Positions 34,465 to 43,059 of a DNA stretch of 64,000 bases are shown piece after piece (position 1 is the first letter of the stretch; the number at the start of each line of letters is the position of its first letter). The position numbers and the translations under genes were made by a program. Source of the DNA: Paraburkholderia sp. BL21I4N1 (GTDB lineage Bacteria; Pseudomonadota; Gammaproteobacteria; Burkholderiales; Burkholderiaceae); contig NZ_PVEN01000001.1 of assembly GCF_002973525.1 (NCBI RefSeq), positions 992,001 to 1,056,000 of the forward strand, written 5' to 3'. The notes under the pieces are model-generated. The model searched no databases, was not told where the DNA came from, and saw only the letters and a list, made by a program, of their open reading frames with translations.

Positions 34465-36267
34465 ATGCCTGAAAATAACGTCAAACCTACGCTATCCGCC
34501 GTGCTGGAGACGCTGGAAGGCGCGCTGAAACGCGGCGACGTCGCGGCCGCCGTCGAGTTGTTCCAGCCCGATTGCTACTGGCGCGATCTGGTCGCGTTCA
34601 CCTGGAACATCAAAACGCTCGAAGGCCGCGAGCAGATCGCGGACATGTTGAGCGCGCAACTAGGCGCGATCAAACCATCGAATTTCAGGCTCGCGGAGCC
34701 CGAACCGGCTACCGACGCAAGCGGTATGACGCAGGGCTGGATCACGTTCGAAACGGAGGCGGCGCGCGGCACGGGCTTCATTCGTTTGAAAGACGGCCGC
34801 ATCTGGACCTTGCTGACCACCATGGCCGAACTTAAAGGCCACGAAGAACCGAAGGGCGCCAAGCGGCCGATGGGGGCGGAACACGGCGCGCGCCAGAACC
34901 GCACCAGCTGGAAGGAAAATCGCGAGGCCGAACTCGACGCACTCGGTACTTCCACGCAGCCGTATTGCCTCGTGGTCGGCGGCGGGCAGGGCGGTATCGG
35001 GCTCGGCGCGCGGCTGCGGCAACTCGGCGTGCCGACCATCATCATCGACAAAAACGAGCGGCCGGGCGACGCCTGGCGCAAGCGCTACAAGACGCTCTGC
35101 CTGCACGATCCGGTCTGGTACGACCATATGCCCTACCTGCCGTTTCCGGACAACTGGCCGGTCTTCACGCCGAAAGACAAGATCGGCGACTGGCTCGAGA
35201 TGTACACCAACGTCATGGAGCTGAACTACTGGGGCGGCACGACCTGCAAGTCCGCCGTGTACGACGAAGCCAAGGGCGTATGGACCGTGGAAGTCGAGCG
35301 CGGCGACCGCACGATCGTGCTGCACCCGAAGCAACTGGTGCTCGCCACCGGCATGTCGGGCAAGCCTAACCTGCCGAAGTTCAAGGGCATGGACGTGTTC
35401 AAGGGCGAGCAGCACCATTCGTCGCAGCATCCCGGTCCGGACAACTATCGGGGCAAGAAGGTCGTGGTGATCGGCGCGAACAATTCGTCGCACGACATTT
35501 GTGCCGCGCTCTGGGAAGCGGGCGTCGACGTGACGATGGTGCAGCGTTCGTCGACCCACATCGTCAAGTCGGATTCGCTGATGGAATTCGCGCTCGGCGA
35601 TCTGTATTCGGAGCGCGCGGTGGCGGCCGGCATGACGACCGCGAAGGCGGATCTGACCTTTGCGTCGATCCCGTACGCGATTCTTCACGAGTTTCAGATT
35701 CCGGTGTTCAACGCGATCCGCGAGCGCGACGCCGAGTTTTACGCCAAGCTGGAAAAGAGCGGCTTCATGCTCGATTTCGGCGACGACGATTCCGGCCTTT
35801 TCATGAAGTATCTGCGGCGCGGCTCGGGCTATTACATCGACGTGGGCGCGTCGCAGCTGGTGGCCGACGGCAAGATCAAGCTGAAGAGCGGCGTGGACGT
35901 GGTCGAGCTGAAAGAGCATGCGGTGTTGCTGAGCGACGGCAGCGAACTCGAAGCGGACGTCGTGGTGTACGCAACGGGTTATGGCTCGATGAACGGCTGG
36001 GCCGCCGACCTGATTTCGCGCGAGGTCGCCGACAAGGTAGGCAAGGTATGGGGACTCGGTTCGAACACGACGAAAGACCCGGGCCCGTGGGAGGGCGAGC
36101 AGCGCAACATGTGGAAGCCCACGCAGCAGCAGGCGCTATGGTTTCATGGCGGCAACCTGCATCAGTCGCGGCATTACTCGCAGTATCTGTCGTTGCAACT
36201 CAAGGCACGGATGGAAGGAATTGCGACACCGGTGTTCGGACTGCAGGAGGTGCATCACCTGTCGTAG
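34465..36267 (+). CDS. NTF2-like/flavin-containing monooxygenase fusion protein
   Basis: A 600-residue protein. Residues about 8-125 form a SnoaL/NTF2-like domain (LEGALKRGDVAAAVELFQPDCYWRDLVAFTW). The rest is a flavoprotein monooxygenase: FAD site YCLVVGGGQGGIGLGARL, the FMO/Baeyer-Villiger fingerprint FxGxxxHxxx as FKGEQHHSSQ, and a second nucleotide site VVVIGANNSSHD in which the usual GxGxSG is replaced by GANNSS. ATATGYGS-like VVVYATGYGS is near the end. Such enzymes oxygenate ketones, amines or aldehydes. ATG 34465 has GGAGGAG six bases upstream. The substrate is unknown; the GAF regulator upstream may sense it. Confidence 0.85.
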   Translation: MPENNVKPTLSAVLETLEGALKRGDVAAAVELFQPDCYWRDLVAFTWNIKTLEGREQIADMLSAQLGAIKPSNFRLAEPEPATDASGMTQGWITFETEAARGTGFIRLKDGRIWTLLTTMAELKGHEEPKGAKRPMGAEHGARQNRTSWKENREAELDALGTSTQPYCLVVGGGQGGIGLGARLRQLGVPTIIIDKNERPGDAWRKRYKTLCLHDPVWYDHMPYLPFPDNWPVFTPKDKIGDWLEMYTNVMELNYWGGTTCKSAVYDEAKGVWTVEVERGDRTIVLHPKQLVLATGMSGKPNLPKFKGMDVFKGEQHHSSQHPGPDNYRGKKVVVIGANNSSHDICAALWEAGVDVTMVQRSSTHIVKSDSLMEFALGDLYSERAVAAGMTTAKADLTFASIPYAILHEFQIPVFNAIRERDAEFYAKLEKSGFMLDFGDDDSGLFMKYLRRGSGYYIDVGASQLVADGKIKLKSGVDVVELKEHAVLLSDGSELEADVVVYATGYGSMNGWAADLISREVADKVGKVWGLGSNTTKDPGPWEGEQRNMWKPTQQQALWFHGGNLHQSRHYSQYLSLQLKARMEGIATPVFGLQEVHHLS

Positions 36268-36350
36268 CGTGAGCGCGGGGTGTGGGGCGCGGGTTCGTGG
36301 CGAGGACGATGGCGGCCCCGCGCGCCGTGCCCCATGCGACAACCGATCCC

Positions 36351-37718
36351 TCAGCACATGGCGGGCAGCGTCACGTTCACCTCCAACCCGCCGCCTTGCC
36401 GGTTGCTCAGCGATATATCGCCGCCATGCGCCTGAATCACCGCACGTGCCGACGTCAGCCCCAAACCCATGCCGCCCGTCGTGCGATTGCGCGACTGTTC
36501 GAGGCGGTAAAACGGCGCGAACACTTTTTCGAGCGCATACGACGGAATGCCCGGGCCGTGGTCGATTACCTTCAGGTGAATCTGCGTGGCCGAACAGCGA
36601 AGCTCCAGTTCCGCGCGGTTGCCGTATTTCAACGCGTTGTCGACCAGGTTCGCACACGCGCGCCGGAATGAAAACGGCCGTCCGCTGAACGCGAAACGCT
36701 CGGGGCCGGCGTAGAAAACCGGCTTGCCCTGATCGCTGTAATCGTCGGCGATGGTGCGCAGCAGTCCGGCGAAATCGAACACGGTCGATTCTTCGTCCTT
36801 GTAGTCGTCGCGAAAGAAAGACAGCGCGGAATCCGCCATGGCCTGCAAATCGTCGACGTCGCGGAACAGGCGCTCGCGCTGATCCTCGTCTTCGATGAAC
36901 TCGCCGCGCAGCCGGATTTTCGTGAGCGGCGTGCGCAGATCGTGCGACATGGCCGCCAGCATCGCGGTACGGTCTTCGACAAATTTGCGCAACTGTGCCT
37001 GCAGCGCGTTGAAGGCCGCAATCGCGGCGCGCAATTCGCGCGGCCCCGCTTCGCGTACCGGACCGGAACGCGGATCGCCACCGAAGCGGCGCAGGTCGTC
37101 GGCGAAACGCCGTAACGGCTTCGACAGGTAATACGTGGCCACCACCGAGGCCGCGAGAATGGACAGCGCCACGAATCCTAGCGCAATTGCGATCTGCGCC
37201 GGCCGCGGCAGTCCCCACGCGCGGCGGGTCGCGGTGAACACGAGCCAACTGCCGTCGTTCAGTCCGGCCGCCAGAAAATAGGCGTGCGGGTCGCGGGCAC
37301 GATCGTAATGCGGCAAGCTGCCCGACAGGTCGTCGTTCGATTTGAACAGCAACACCGTGCGCGGGTGGCCATTAGCCGCGAACCACTGCGTGAGCTCCGC
37401 GTCGGTGCGGCTCGTCATGGGCGACGCCGCGAGCACGCGCGCGGTCGGCGAGCCCGCCGGATACCAGTCGACCGAGGTCGCCGCAATGTGCGAGGCGCTG
37501 GCCACTGGTTGACGGTAACGATCCGGCACGGTCTCGACCATCAGGATGATGTCGTTGGCCCGACCGAGCAGCGCGGTTTCCTCGACCGACGGCCGCGCCC
37601 ACACGCCCGCGAAATGATTGAACACCACGCTGAGCAGCAGCACGCCGACAATCGCGGAGCCGACCGTGAGCGCAATACGCCAGCCGATCGTATCGGGCGG
37701 CCGCAGGCTGGTTTTCAT
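36351..37718 (-). CDS. Sensor histidine kinase, EnvZ/OmpR-type system
   Basis: A 455-residue kinase. TM1 is at about 15-37, a periplasmic sensor at 38-173, TM2 at 174-196, and HAMP at about 197-250. The dimerisation/phosphotransfer helix AAMSHDLRTPLTKIRL contains His 259. The ATPase has the N box (NLVDNALKYG), G1 (DHGPGIP), F (FYRLEQSRNR) and G2 (GGMGLGL). The ATG overlaps the response-regulator stop by four bases. The sequence is close to kinases of the EnvZ/RstB group. Signal unknown. Confidence 0.93.
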   Translation of the reverse strand: MKTSLRPPDTIGWRIALTVGSAIVGVLLLSVVFNHFAGVWARPSVEETALLGRANDIILMVETVPDRYRQPVASASHIAATSVDWYPAGSPTARVLAASPMTSRTDAELTQWFAANGHPRTVLLFKSNDDLSGSLPHYDRARDPHAYFLAAGLNDGSWLVFTATRRAWGLPRPAQIAIALGFVALSILAASVVATYYLSKPLRRFADDLRRFGGDPRSGPVREAGPRELRAAIAAFNALQAQLRKFVEDRTAMLAAMSHDLRTPLTKIRLRGEFIEDEDQRERLFRDVDDLQAMADSALSFFRDDYKDEESTVFDFAGLLRTIADDYSDQGKPVFYAGPERFAFSGRPFSFRRACANLVDNALKYGNRAELELRCSATQIHLKVIDHGPGIPSYALEKVFAPFYRLEQSRNRTTGGMGLGLTSARAVIQAHGGDISLSNRQGGGLEVNVTLPAMC

Positions 37719-38428
37719 CCGCGCCGCACCGTGGGGGTGAACATGTAACCGCCGCCGCGTACCGTGCGGATCACGGGCGGTTCCTTGTCGTCGAGATCGA
37801 GTTTGCGGCGTAGGCGCGCAACCTGCACGTCGATGCTGCGGTCGTACACCTCATGCGCCGCGCCGTGCGCGAGATCGAGCAACTGTTCACGCGACAGCAC
37901 GCGTTGCGGGTGTTCCGCGAACGCCAGCAGCAGGTCGAATTCGGTGCTGGACAGGATCATCAGCGTGTTGTCGGCGGAGCGCAATTCGCGCCGTGCAATA
38001 TCGAGCCGCCAGCCGGCGAACGACAGCATCGGCCGCGTGCCGGTACTCGCCACGGCGACATCGGACTGCGTCGTGCGACGCAAGACAGCCTTCACGCGGG
38101 CGAGCAATTCGCGTGCGTCGAATGGCTTCACCAGGTAGTCGTCCGCGCCGATTTCAAGGCCGACCACGCGATCCACATGATCGGCCACCGCGGTGAGCAT
38201 GATGACGGGCACTTTCGAGGTGGCGCGCAAACGCCGGCATAGGCTGAAGCCGTCTTCGCCGGGCAGCATGACGTCGAGAATCACCAGGTCGATGGGTCGG
38301 CTGTTGAGCATTTCGAAGAGCGTGACGCCGTCGGTCGCGATACTGACCTCGTGGCCATGCCGGCGAAAAAACCCCGTCAATAAGGACCGGATGTCCTCTT
38401 CGTCGTCGACCACCAGTACGTGCGGCAT
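37715..38428 (-). CDS. OmpR-family response regulator
   Basis: A 237-residue regulator. The receiver (1-118) has acidic residues DDE at 8-10, phospho-acceptor Asp 52 (LVILDVMLPGEDG) and conserved Lys in YLVKPFDARELL. The winged-helix output domain (about 140-235) ends RTVRGGGYMFTPTV. ATG 38428 has GGGA nine bases upstream; ATG 38437 is the alternative. It is translationally coupled to the kinase that follows and divergent from a MipA/OmpV gene, with an inverted repeat between, so that outer-membrane gene is the obvious local target. Confidence 0.93.
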   Translation of the reverse strand: MPHVLVVDDEEDIRSLLTGFFRRHGHEVSIATDGVTLFEMLNSRPIDLVILDVMLPGEDGFSLCRRLRATSKVPVIMLTAVADHVDRVVGLEIGADDYLVKPFDARELLARVKAVLRRTTQSDVAVASTGTRPMLSFAGWRLDIARRELRSADNTLMILSSTEFDLLLAFAEHPQRVLSREQLLDLAHGAAHEVYDRSIDVQVARLRRKLDLDDKEPPVIRTVRGGGYMFTPTVRRG

Positions 38429-38471
38429 ATAAGTCATTCCCAAATGCTAATCCTGAACGGCCGTTAATCTA

Positions 38472-38507
38472 TGTCAGCCGTGCCCCGGCAATATTTCAGG
38501 GCTGACA
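38472..38507. promoter_or_regulatory. TGTCAGCC inverted repeat between response regulator and MipA/OmpV genes
   Basis: TGTCAGCC (38472-38479) and GGCTGACA (38500-38507) are perfect inverted copies 20 bp apart in the divergent promoter region. It is either an operator or a hairpin in one of the leaders. OmpR-type proteins normally bind direct repeats, so an operator for that regulator is not certain. Confidence 0.45.
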
Positions 38508-38591
38508 CATTGTATCGGGCTCGAAATATCGCGCACATCATGGCGTCGATTCGCCTGAGTAATCTCGCCGCTTCTGATTGGAGGTTACTGA

Positions 38592-39440
38592 ATGGCGAGT
38601 TCGTCGAAAGCCACGCGTCGTGTTGTCGATGTCGTGAAGAAGGTCCGTTGCCGCGACTACCCGGCGCTGCTGGCCGCCGCGCTGCTGATGAGTTCCCGCC
38701 TCGCGTGGGCGGGCGGCGTCGATAGCGGGGCCGATTCCGGCTTCACCGTGTTGAGCAACGCGACCAACGTGACGCACTGGGGCCTGGGCGCCGGCGTGGG
38801 CGTGGATGCGTCGCCCTACCGCGGCGACAAGGCGCGGGTGACGCCGATTCCGCTGTTCTACATCGACAATAAATGGATCAACGCGTACGCCACGAGGCTC
38901 GATCTGAAGGTCGGACAATGGAGCGGCGTCACGGTTGCATTGCGGGCCCGCGTGGGGATTCTCGAAGGCTATCGGGGCTCGGATGCGCCGATCCTGAACG
39001 GCATGCCGAATCGCGACAGCCTGACCTTCTGGTACGGCCCGGTGGTGGGCTGGCACACGGCATTCGGCACGCTTACCGGTAGCTACCTGCTGGGCGGCAA
39101 CAAGGGCCAGCAGGCCAGCCTCGAATTCAAGAAGGCCTTTGAAATGGGACGCTGGAGCATCGAACCGCATGCGGACGCCACCTGGCTCGCCGGCAAATAT
39201 GTCGACTACTACTACGGCGTGACCTCGTCGGAAGCGCGCGCCGGGCGGCCTGCGTATGACGGCAGCGCGACGGTGAACGCGACGATCGGCACACGCGTCG
39301 CGTATCAGCTCGCGCCGCGTCAGTCGGTGAGCCTCGATCTGCAGGTCACGCATCTCGGCAGCGGTATCGCCGATAGCCCGCTGGTCGGCAGGCGCTTCAT
39401 TCCCGCCGCGCGCGTCGGGTATCTGTATCAGTTCCAGTAA
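38592..39440 (+). CDS. MipA/OmpV family outer-membrane protein
   Basis: A 282-residue protein with an N-terminal export signal (about 20-41, ending LAWAGG). It has the beta-barrel pattern of the MipA/OmpV family: GLGAGVGVDASPYRGDKARVTPIPLFYIDNKWINAYATRLDLKVG, and a C-terminal FIPAARVGYLYQFQ. MipA is a scaffold for murein synthases in E. coli; many OmpV proteins are stress- or two-component-regulated outer-membrane proteins. GGAGG lies seven bases before ATG 38592. Divergence from an OmpR/EnvZ-type pair suggests regulation by it. Confidence 0.88.
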   Translation: MASSSKATRRVVDVVKKVRCRDYPALLAAALLMSSRLAWAGGVDSGADSGFTVLSNATNVTHWGLGAGVGVDASPYRGDKARVTPIPLFYIDNKWINAYATRLDLKVGQWSGVTVALRARVGILEGYRGSDAPILNGMPNRDSLTFWYGPVVGWHTAFGTLTGSYLLGGNKGQQASLEFKKAFEMGRWSIEPHADATWLAGKYVDYYYGVTSSEARAGRPAYDGSATVNATIGTRVAYQLAPRQSVSLDLQVTHLGSGIADSPLVGRRFIPAARVGYLYQFQ

Positions 39441-39499
39441 CGTAAATAAAGTCCCGGGTATGCTTGGGCCTGCGCGGCAGGGCGGCGCGGTTCGGTCAT

Positions 39500-39870
39500 A
39501 CCCCGGAACGGAGAAGAACATGCTGTTTGCTACGCGTCACACCCGAGTCGTCCGGCGCCGCGCGTCCTGCGAGGCGTCGGATAGCGACTGCCGTCAGGAG
39601 CACGATGCCGGGCGCGGCAGAGTGCGTCGTCAGCGGCCCGTGGGCACGCTGTCCGGGTCGAGCAACCTCGACGGATGGAAAGCGCAAGGCCGTCTTCATT
39701 CGCAAGATGGGAGCGCGGCATCAGGTCACGAGCCGGTCGAAGTCACGAACGTGCTTGACGCGGTTCAACTGATCGTCGAACTGCGCGCGCAGTTGCGGGA
39801 AAAACAGTCGGAAGTCGATGTACTGGCCGAAGCGCTGGACTACGCGCGCGGTTTTAGTCCGGACCATTGA
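39500..39870 (+). pseudogene. Probable remnant of an IS2/IS3-type transposase orfA
   Basis: The plus-strand frame ending at 39870 closes with VLDAVQLIVELRAQLREKQSEVDVLAEALDYARG. Its spacing fits the leucine-zipper end of IS2-like OrfA proteins (I-x-EL-x-x-x-L-x-x-K-x-x-E-x-x-x-L-x-EA-x-x-x-x-R). WKAQGRLHS before it resembles the WRKQYQEGSL segment. In another frame (about 39,570-39,640) RRRIATAVRSTMPGAAECVV resembles the OrfA start. Frameshifts and no orfB show decay. Alternatively the 116-codon ORF from ATG 39520, which has a GGAGAAG ribosome-binding site, is a small real gene with a coiled coil. Confidence 0.42.
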
Positions 39871-39892
39871 GGGGCCGGTGCGTCAGGTCGCG

Positions 39893-40792
39893 TCACGCCG
39901 CCACATGCGTCGCGAACCAGTCCACCAGAAAATCGATCAGCACACGCAGCGCCGCGGGCATTTGTCGCCGTGAGTTGTAGACGCCGTAAATATCGAGCGT
40001 TTGCGCTTCGTGACCGGGCAGCAGACGCACGAGTTGTCCGCTCGCGATCAACGGTGCCGCTGCGAACACCGGCTGCATTGCAATCCCTGCGCCTTCGCGC
40101 GCGGCCGCCAGCAAGGTCATCGAATCGTTCGCGCTGAGATTGCCGCCCACCGCCACGGCCGACGGCTCTCCGCTCGCCGTGTCCTTGAACTTCCACAGAC
40201 TCTTGCCGAAGTACGAGTAAGTCAGGCAGTTGTGCACGGCCAACTCCGTGACGTCGCGCGGCGTGCCGTGCGCGGCGAGATACGACGGCGCCGCGCACAC
40301 GACCGACGGGCAAATGCCGAGCGGCCGCGCGATCAGGCTGGGGTCGAGTTGCTCGGTGATGCGGATCGCCAGGTCGATGCGCTCTTCCACCAGATTCACC
40401 GTGCGGCCGTCCACCACGAGATCGACGGCGGTGGCGGGATAGCGCTTCAGGAATGCTGTCATCGCCGCGCCGAGCACCTGCTGCGCCAGCACCTGCGCAC
40501 AGGCCACGCGCAGCAGGCCGCGCGGCGTCTCCGCCTCGGGACCGTCGGTCACGGCCATCTGGCCGGCAATCTCGAGCATCTGCCGGCAACGCGCCAGCGC
40601 CGCTTCGCCTGCAGAGGTCAGGCTGATACGCCGGGTGCTCCGATGCAGCAGCCGCGCGCCCGACCACGCCTCCATTTGCGCCAGATAGCGTGTGACCATG
40701 GCGCGCGACATGGCCAGACCGTCGGCGGCGGCGGTCAGGCTGCCCCGTTCGGCAATCGTCACGAAAACTTCGGCAGCGGTGATACGGTCCAT
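39893..40792 (-). CDS. LysR family transcriptional regulator
   Basis: A 299-residue regulator. The winged HTH (about 1-60) reads ITAAEVFVTIAERGSLTAAADGLAMSRAMVTRYLAQME, and the periplasmic-binding-protein-like effector domain (about 90-295) contains GLLRVACAQVLAQQVL and EGAGIAMQPVF. It belongs to the CrgA/DmlR-like branch. It is divergent from the MBL-fold gene at 40900; palindromic TTCGATCGAT/ATCGATCGAA elements in between are its probable binding sites. Confidence 0.92.
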   Translation of the reverse strand: MDRITAAEVFVTIAERGSLTAAADGLAMSRAMVTRYLAQMEAWSGARLLHRSTRRISLTSAGEAALARCRQMLEIAGQMAVTDGPEAETPRGLLRVACAQVLAQQVLGAAMTAFLKRYPATAVDLVVDGRTVNLVEERIDLAIRITEQLDPSLIARPLGICPSVVCAAPSYLAAHGTPRDVTELAVHNCLTYSYFGKSLWKFKDTASGEPSAVAVGGNLSANDSMTLLAAAREGAGIAMQPVFAAAPLIASGQLVRLLPGHEAQTLDIYGVYNSRRQMPAALRVLIDFLVDWFATHVAA

Positions 40793-40794
40793 GA

Positions 40795-40851
40795 TTCGAT
40801 CGATTCATGCAACAAATATGCGCATGATAAGCGGCTTTTAGATCGATCGAA
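40795..40851. promoter_or_regulatory. Candidate LysR binding region: TTCGATCGAT ... ATCGATCGAA
   Basis: TTCGATCGAT (40795-40804) and ATCGATCGAA (40842-40851) are perfect inverted copies with a 37-bp gap, and each arm is itself palindromic. They flank the region where both divergent promoters should lie, the normal arrangement for LysR recognition and activation sites. Confidence 0.55.
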
Positions 40852-40899
40852 GAAATTTACAATGGCGGCATCGTTTCAGAACCCGCTATTGGAGAATCC

Positions 40900-41901
40900 A
40901 TGTCGCGCTCTTTCCGCTTTTCGCCATTCAGTCTGGTCGTTCCCGCCGCGCTGCTCAGCATCGGTCTCGCCGCTCACGCGGCCGGCGCCGCACCGCTTCA
41001 TCTCGAGATCTATAACCCCGGCGACAAGGGCGTGTTTCCGGTGTCGTCGGAGATCGTCACGGGCGCGCATGACGCGGTGCTGATCGACGCGCAATTCCAG
41101 CGCAGCGACGCCGAAGCGCTGGTGAAGAAGCTCAAGGCCAGCGGCAAGACGCTGACCACGGTCTACATCAGCCAGAGCGATCCCGATTACTACTTCGGCC
41201 TCGACGTCATTCAGGATGCGTTCCCGCACGCGAAGATCGTCGCGACGCCGCAAACGGTCGCCGCGATCAAGGCGACCATGGACGGCAAGCTCGCCTACTG
41301 GGGTCCGGTGTTGAAGGACAATGCGCCGAAGCGTCTCGTGTTGCCCGAAGCGCTGCACGGCGATCGTCTGATGCTGGAAGGCCGGTCCATCGAGATTAAA
41401 GGTCTCGCTGGCCCGGCTCCCGAGCGCACCTATCTGTGGATTCCGTCGCTGAAGACGGTGGCGGGCGGCGTGGTGGTCAATAGCGGCGATCATGTGTGGG
41501 TCGCGGATACACAGAGCGAAGCGTCGCGCGCGGCATGGTTGAATACGCTCGATGATATCGTCGCGCTCAAGCCGGCGACGGTCGTGCCCGGCCACTTCAC
41601 CGGCCCGATGCCGACGGGCGTCAAGGCAGTGCGCTTTACCGCGGACTATCTGAAGACCTTCGACCGCGCCGCCGCGAAGGCGAACAATTCGACCGAACTC
41701 GTCGACGCGATGAAACGGGCGTATCCGGACCTGGGCGGCGTGTCGTCGCTCGAATTGAGCGCGAAGGTCATCAAGGGCGAAATGCAATGGCCGGCGCCGG
41801 CGGCGTCGGCATCGGATAGCAAACCGGCAGCCGCGGGTTCGGCTCCCGCCGCTGCCGGTCAACGCGTGGACGGCAAGGCCGCCGCGCAAGGAGGCGCATG
41901 A
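40900..41901 (+). CDS. Exported MBL-fold protein with altered metal site
   Basis: A 333-residue protein with a signal peptide (about 1-30, ending AAHAAGA). The fold matches metallo-beta-lactamase proteins (YNPGDKGVFPVSSEIVTGAHDAVLIDAQF, VVPGHFTGP), but the motif THxHxDHxxG is replaced by SQSDPDYYFG (residues 91-100). Three of the zinc-binding His are Gln, Asp and Tyr, while the later VPGH His remains. The C-terminus (about 295-333) is Ala/Ser/Pro-rich. ATG 40900 has GGAG upstream. The next gene, a DsbA-like protein, overlaps by four bases, so both work in one unit. Catalysis of the normal kind is unlikely; a binding role or different metal use is possible. Confidence 0.8.
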   Translation: MSRSFRFSPFSLVVPAALLSIGLAAHAAGAAPLHLEIYNPGDKGVFPVSSEIVTGAHDAVLIDAQFQRSDAEALVKKLKASGKTLTTVYISQSDPDYYFGLDVIQDAFPHAKIVATPQTVAAIKATMDGKLAYWGPVLKDNAPKRLVLPEALHGDRLMLEGRSIEIKGLAGPAPERTYLWIPSLKTVAGGVVVNSGDHVWVADTQSEASRAAWLNTLDDIVALKPATVVPGHFTGPMPTGVKAVRFTADYLKTFDRAAAKANNSTELVDAMKRAYPDLGGVSSLELSAKVIKGEMQWPAPAASASDSKPAAAGSAPAAAGQRVDGKAAAQGGA

Positions 41902-42620
41902 TGGCGACGCTTCACTACATCTACGATCCGCTGTGCGGCTGGTGCTATGGCGCCGCACCGCTCGTCGAGGCGGCGCGTGCCGTGCCCGGTCTCACGCTCG
42001 CGTTTCATGGCGGCGGCATGCTGGCGGGCGCGCAGCGCCGTCGCGTGACGCCGCAATGGCGCGACTACGTGATGCCGCACGACCGACGCATTGCCGACCT
42101 GACCGGCCAGCCGTTCGGCGCGGCTTATTTCGACGGCCTGTTGCGCGACGAGCACGCCGTGATGGATTCGGAGCCACCGATCACGGCGGCGTTGGCGGCG
42201 GAAGAAGTGGCTGGGCGCGGACTCGACATGATTCATCGCCAACAGCGCGCGCACTATGAGGAAGGCATGCGCATCAGCGACGCCGCCGTGCTGCAGGAAC
42301 TCGCCGTGGAGATCGGCTTGCCGGCGGACGCGTTTCGCGCGGCCTTCGCGCGGCAAAGCGGCGCGCCGACGCAGCAGCATATCGGCGCTAGCCGTCGTCT
42401 GCTGGACGAGGTCGGGGGACACGGCTTCCCGACCTTCGCGCTGGAAGATGAGAACGGTCGGGTCGGCGTCGTCGATATTCGCGCGTATCTCGGGCGGCCG
42501 GTCGAATGGGCGCGTGAGCTTGCTCGCTTGACCGGTGTGTCGATTGGGGCGTCGGCGTTCGCTACGGTTTCATCTGCGCCGGAAAGCGGGCCGAGCTGCG
42601 ATATCGGTGGTTGCGCGTGA
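41898..42620 (+). CDS. DsbA-family (FrnE-like) thioredoxin-fold protein
   Basis: The 240-residue protein opens LHYIYDPLCGWCYGAAPLV, with the redox motif CGWC (about 13-16) and cis-Pro loop HGFPTFAL (about 174-181). Long helical insertion between them fits the DsbA/FrnE/2-hydroxychromene isomerase fold. No signal peptide is present, so it is probably cytoplasmic, unlike DsbA. A Cys-containing tail (SCDIGGCA) may be a second thiol site. The ATG overlaps the stop of the MBL-fold gene (ATGA). Confidence 0.87.
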   Translation: MMATLHYIYDPLCGWCYGAAPLVEAARAVPGLTLAFHGGGMLAGAQRRRVTPQWRDYVMPHDRRIADLTGQPFGAAYFDGLLRDEHAVMDSEPPITAALAAEEVAGRGLDMIHRQQRAHYEEGMRISDAAVLQELAVEIGLPADAFRAAFARQSGAPTQQHIGASRRLLDEVGGHGFPTFALEDENGRVGVVDIRAYLGRPVEWARELARLTGVSIGASAFATVSSAPESGPSCDIGGCA

Positions 42621-42687
42621 ACAAGACCTGATGGCAACGTGGGCGGCATGGACCGGTGCATAAGCGGACGTCGGGCCGCGACCCCGG

Positions 42688-43059
42688 TCAATCCGCTTGC
42701 GAAAGCTGAAACACGTTACCTTCAGGATCTTCGCCGTCGCACATCAGTTGAGGGAAACCGTCGTAGCGTTTCAGACCGCGCATCGGCACGCCTGCGCGCG
42801 TGAGTTGGTCGTGCAACTCGGTCAGTCCTGAATCGACCGAAAAAACCAGCTTCGCATTCGAATGATTCGGTGTGGCCGCCAGCTTGCGATACGGCTCACC
42901 AACCCGATGCAGCGCAATCTCAACCGCGCCCGCTTGCAGCACGACCCATTCGTGTTCGATTTCCTCGCTGACGGGCAACGCGAAATGGGTTTGATAGAAG
43001 GACTTCAGCAGCGCGACGTCGTGGACATAAAGAATCAATCTCGACATGTGCAACGGCAT
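42688..43059 (-). CDS. VOC family protein (glyoxalase/bleomycin-resistance fold)
   Basis: A 123-residue protein: RLILYVHDVALLKSFYQTHFALPV, VVLQAGAVEIALHRVG and the ending MCDGEDPEGNVFQLSQ are the beta-alpha-beta-beta-beta modules of the vicinal-oxygen-chelate fold, with His and Glu in places used for metal ligands. ATG 43059 has GGAGAG upstream; the open frame to 43221 is not conserved-looking. Substrate unknown. Confidence 0.87.
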   Translation of the reverse strand: MPLHMSRLILYVHDVALLKSFYQTHFALPVSEEIEHEWVVLQAGAVEIALHRVGEPYRKLAATPNHSNAKLVFSVDSGLTELHDQLTRAGVPMRGLKRYDGFPQLMCDGEDPEGNVFQLSQAD

